This document shows, piece after piece, positions 62,062-64,000 of a stretch of DNA of 64,000 nucleotides. How positions within the stretch are numbered: position 1 is the first letter of the stretch; each line of letters starts with the position of its first letter. This DNA comes from Planctomycetota bacterium (GTDB lineage Bacteria > Planctomycetota > Phycisphaerae > Phycisphaerales > UBA1924), in assembly GCA_033763975.1 (NCBI GenBank), contig JANRJM010000009.1:119906-183905 (forward strand). The letters are read 5' to 3'. Under the pieces are notes generated by a model. That model saw nothing but the letters and a program-made list of their open reading frames with translations, was not told the origin of the DNA and did no database searches. Made by a program: the position numbers and the translations under genes.

Positions 62062-63902
62062 CAGGCGCGGCGTTCCTTCCCGCGCCACGAGGTGTAGTGC
62101 AGCACCGGTGACCAGGCGGGGTTGAGGTCCGGAAGGCGCGGGTCGAGCGCGGCGTGTTCCCCGGCCGCGTGCACCACGGCGCCTCCCACGACGGTCAGCA
62201 CGCTGTCAAGGTCGGCGATGCGGTCCTCGTCGACGGCGAAGTAGTCCTCGCTGAGGAGCGAGAAGTCGGCGAAGAGCCCGGGGGTGAGGCGGCCCTTGCG
62301 CGTCTGCTCGCGGCTGAACCACGCGTTGTCGCACCACAGGCGCAGGGCGGTCTCGCGGTCGAGGCGGGTACGCCGGGAGAGCAGCGTCGCGCCGCCCTCG
62401 CCCTTGCCGGTCACGAGCCAGCGGATGCAGGCCCACGGGTTGTAGCTGCTCACGCGCGACATATCCGTGCCCGCACCGACCGGCACCCCGCCCTTCAGGA
62501 TGCGCTTGATCGGCGGCGCTTCGTCCGCGGCCTGCTGCCCGTAGCGCTCGAGGAACGGCAGCTCCTGGAAGGCGATGCGGTTCTGGATGGCGACCCCGCC
62601 GTTCATCGCGGCGATGCGCTCGATGTTGCGGTCGCTGAGGCTCTCGGCGTGGTCGCAGATCCAGTGGAGGTCGGAGAGCGGCGTGTCGCGGTGCACGCGC
62701 TCGAGGACGTCAAGGTGCCGGGTAACCGTCTCGTCGTAGGTGGCGTGGAAGCGGAAGGGCCACTTCTTCTCGGCCAGAAGACGGACGACGCGTTCGAGGT
62801 CCGCCTCGGCATTCGGCGGCGGGACGACGCGCGGCATGTTGAACACCTCGAAGTCGTAGGCCGAGCGGACGAGCATCTCGCCGCCGCCGATGAGGTAGAA
62901 CATGTCGTCGCCCTCGCCCTGGCCGTTGAAGCGCGGGGTGTAGCGCTCGGTCCAGTCGCGGAAGTCCTCGAGCTCCTTGCCCGGGCGCTGGATGAAGGTC
63001 GAGACGCCGATGCGCATCGTGAGCTGGTTGCGCTTGTGGAGTTCCTTGACGACGGCGTAGTCGTCGGGCCAGTTCTGGAAGCCCCCGCCGCAGTCGAGGG
63101 AGCTCGTCACGCCCAGGCGGTTGAGCTCCTTCATGAAGTGGCGGCTGGAGAGCATCTGCTGCTCCATGTCGAGCTTCGGGCCGTCGTTGAGCGTGGAGTA
63201 GAGGATGAGCGCGGAGGGGTCGGCGAGGAGCAGGCCCGAGGGTTCGCCGGAGGCATCGCGGACGATGGTGCCGCCGGGGTACTTGTTTCCCGAGAAGTTC
63301 CTGTCGATGCCGAGGTACTTGAGGCAGGCCTTGTTCAGCAGCGCCGACGTGTAGACGTAGAGGACGAAGACGGGGGTGTCGGGCGCGATGGCGTTCAGTT
63401 CGTCGAGCGTGGGCAGGCGCTTTTCTTCGAACTGCGCGTAGGACCAGCCGCCGACGACGCGGACCCACTGGCCGGGCGGGGTTCGGCGGACCTGTTCGCG
63501 GAGCATCTGGAGGCCTTGTTTGAGACTGGTGACGCCATCCCAGCGGAGTTCGAGCGCGTAGTTGAGCCCGCCGCGAACGGTGTGGGTGTGGGTGTCGTTG
63601 AGGCCGGGGATGAGGCGGCGGTTCTGGGCGTTGATGACGAGCGTGGACGGCGCGCTCGAGCGGAGGATGTCGGCGTCAGAGCCGACGGCGACGATGGTGC
63701 CGGAACGGACGGCGAGGGCGCGTGCGGACGGTTGGGCGCGGTTGAGCGTGGTGATGCGGGCGTTGTGGATGATCAGATCGGGCGGGCCGGCGGGCAGGTC
63801 GCGCGTGCGCGCGGCGGAACGCGCCGTCGAGCACCCGGGGATGAGTGCGGCGGCTGCGGCGCCGGCGCCGAGGGCGATGAGTTCGCGGCGGGAGAGATTC
63901 AT
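62061..63902 (-). CDS. YtcJ-like exported amidohydrolase
   Basis: 613-aa amidohydrolase-superfamily protein of the YtcJ type. The N-terminus has a Tat-like twin-arginine signal (NLSRRELIALGAGAAAAALI) and a Cys in a lipobox-like PGC. The metal-binding HxH is in LIPGLNDTHTHTVRGG; further His/Asp blocks are WPFRFHATYDETVTRHLDVL, LHWICDHAESL and VPVGAGTDMSRVSSYNPW. The usual composite domain (RLTPGLFADFSLLSEDYFAV) closes the protein. Substrates of the family are amides, carbamates or esters; none is known here. The gene overlaps the downstream porin start, suggesting uptake and hydrolysis of one compound. ATG at 63902. Confidence 0.85.
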   Translation of the reverse strand: MNLSRRELIALGAGAAAAALIPGCSTARSAARTRDLPAGPPDLIIHNARITTLNRAQPSARALAVRSGTIVAVGSDADILRSSAPSTLVINAQNRRLIPGLNDTHTHTVRGGLNYALELRWDGVTSLKQGLQMLREQVRRTPPGQWVRVVGGWSYAQFEEKRLPTLDELNAIAPDTPVFVLYVYTSALLNKACLKYLGIDRNFSGNKYPGGTIVRDASGEPSGLLLADPSALILYSTLNDGPKLDMEQQMLSSRHFMKELNRLGVTSSLDCGGGFQNWPDDYAVVKELHKRNQLTMRIGVSTFIQRPGKELEDFRDWTERYTPRFNGQGEGDDMFYLIGGGEMLVRSAYDFEVFNMPRVVPPPNAEADLERVVRLLAEKKWPFRFHATYDETVTRHLDVLERVHRDTPLSDLHWICDHAESLSDRNIERIAAMNGGVAIQNRIAFQELPFLERYGQQAADEAPPIKRILKGGVPVGAGTDMSRVSSYNPWACIRWLVTGKGEGGATLLSRRTRLDRETALRLWCDNAWFSREQTRKGRLTPGLFADFSLLSEDYFAVDEDRIADLDSVLTVVGGAVVHAAGEHAALDPRLPDLNPAWSPVLHYTSWRGKERRA

Positions 63903-63956
63903 GCGCGGACGCTCCGTTGGTCGGGATGTGCTGAGTGGCGGTGTGCGGACGCGGGA

Positions 63957-64000
63957 TTAGCGCGGCGCGACGGTGCGGGCGATGTCGAGCGTGCGGACAA
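63957..64000 (-). CDS. 3' end of a minus-strand gene (partial)
   Basis: The last 13 codons of a reverse-strand frame, reading VRTLDIARTVAPR before TAA at 63957-63959. The ending resembles those of alkaline-phosphatase-superfamily proteins (TxDIARTIA-like), but with so little sequence the call is only that a coding end is likely. It lies 54 bp before the amidohydrolase start on the same strand, so it may belong to the same operon. Confidence 0.35.
   Translation of the reverse strand, partial: VRTLDIARTVAPR

Noticed and set aside
60553..62088. Longer form of the porin from GTG 62088
   Set aside because: The nine extra residues precede the signal peptide; ATG 62061, overlapping the preceding stop as TGATG, fits better.

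Overview
The window looks like a chromosomal piece of a Gram-negative planctomycete, most likely of the class Phycisphaerae. This rests on very high GC with strongly GC-biased third codon positions, secreted proteins ending in dockerin-like DxNxDGxVDxDD repeats, a PEP-CTERM-type sorting tail together with an exosortase, ECF sigma factor plus TPR-bearing Ser/Thr kinase pairs, YDLRxxxxxxCPECG zinc-ribbon membrane proteins, and RHS-type sequence carrying a DxDxDGDVDxAD motif. The taxon is inferred from sequence style only; there is no rRNA in the window.

Layout. 1-2374: export/sorting genes (partial exosortase, Wza-like SLBB export lipoprotein). 2584-6342: lipoyl synthase coupled to a small HD-GYP gene, EVE-domain protein, aldose-1-epimerase-like protein, small Cys-rich secreted protein. 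6529-9659: membrane-anchored coiled-coil protein, then an ECF sigma/anti-sigma pair. 9996-14308: pseudopilin, secreted cyclophilin, beta-barrel protein, tRNA-Ala(UGC), DMT transporter. 14318-19132: PEP-CTERM protein, proB-proA, and a secreted protein made of eight short repeats. 19336-27324: SPFH/GYF and zinc-ribbon membrane protein pair split by a GxxExxY remnant, MFS transporter, DUF2256/DUF3253 protein, mqnE (menaquinone via futalosine), HD-GYP sensor. 27486-31458: dnaK with terminator, comB, nadD, tRNA-Glu(UUC). 31570-39634: five consecutive minus-strand genes for secreted proteins. 39743-46593: ECF sigma and kinase, then a two-component cluster. 46837-51306: HglS-like (DUF1338) enzyme, chemoreceptor, TorF-like porin. 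51307-53797: an unusual accessory island. 53798-63902: divergent RND tripartite efflux system with a TetR regulator, an alginate-export-like porin and a YtcJ-like amidohydrolase.

Two signals stand out. First, 51771-53795 holds three decayed copies of the same piece of RHS core sequence (exact 20-base match starting at 52069, 53092 and 53735). Unrelated small genes lie between them, one of clearly low GC. This is the layout expected of a degraded orphan toxin-tip/immunity cassette array. Second, lipA and mqnE, two unrelated radical-SAM genes 21 kb apart, each carry an in-frame insertion of about 47-50 codons built from AGTGGC-type octamers followed by an inverted GCCAC-type arm. This resembles a mobile palindromic element that tolerates insertion into coding sequence.

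Most start sites were chosen by reading the bases: GTG starts are common, and GTGA or ATGA overlaps couple lipA/HD-GYP, sigma/anti-sigma, proB/proA and tetR/tolC/RND. All functional calls are from sequence patterns alone, with no database search.
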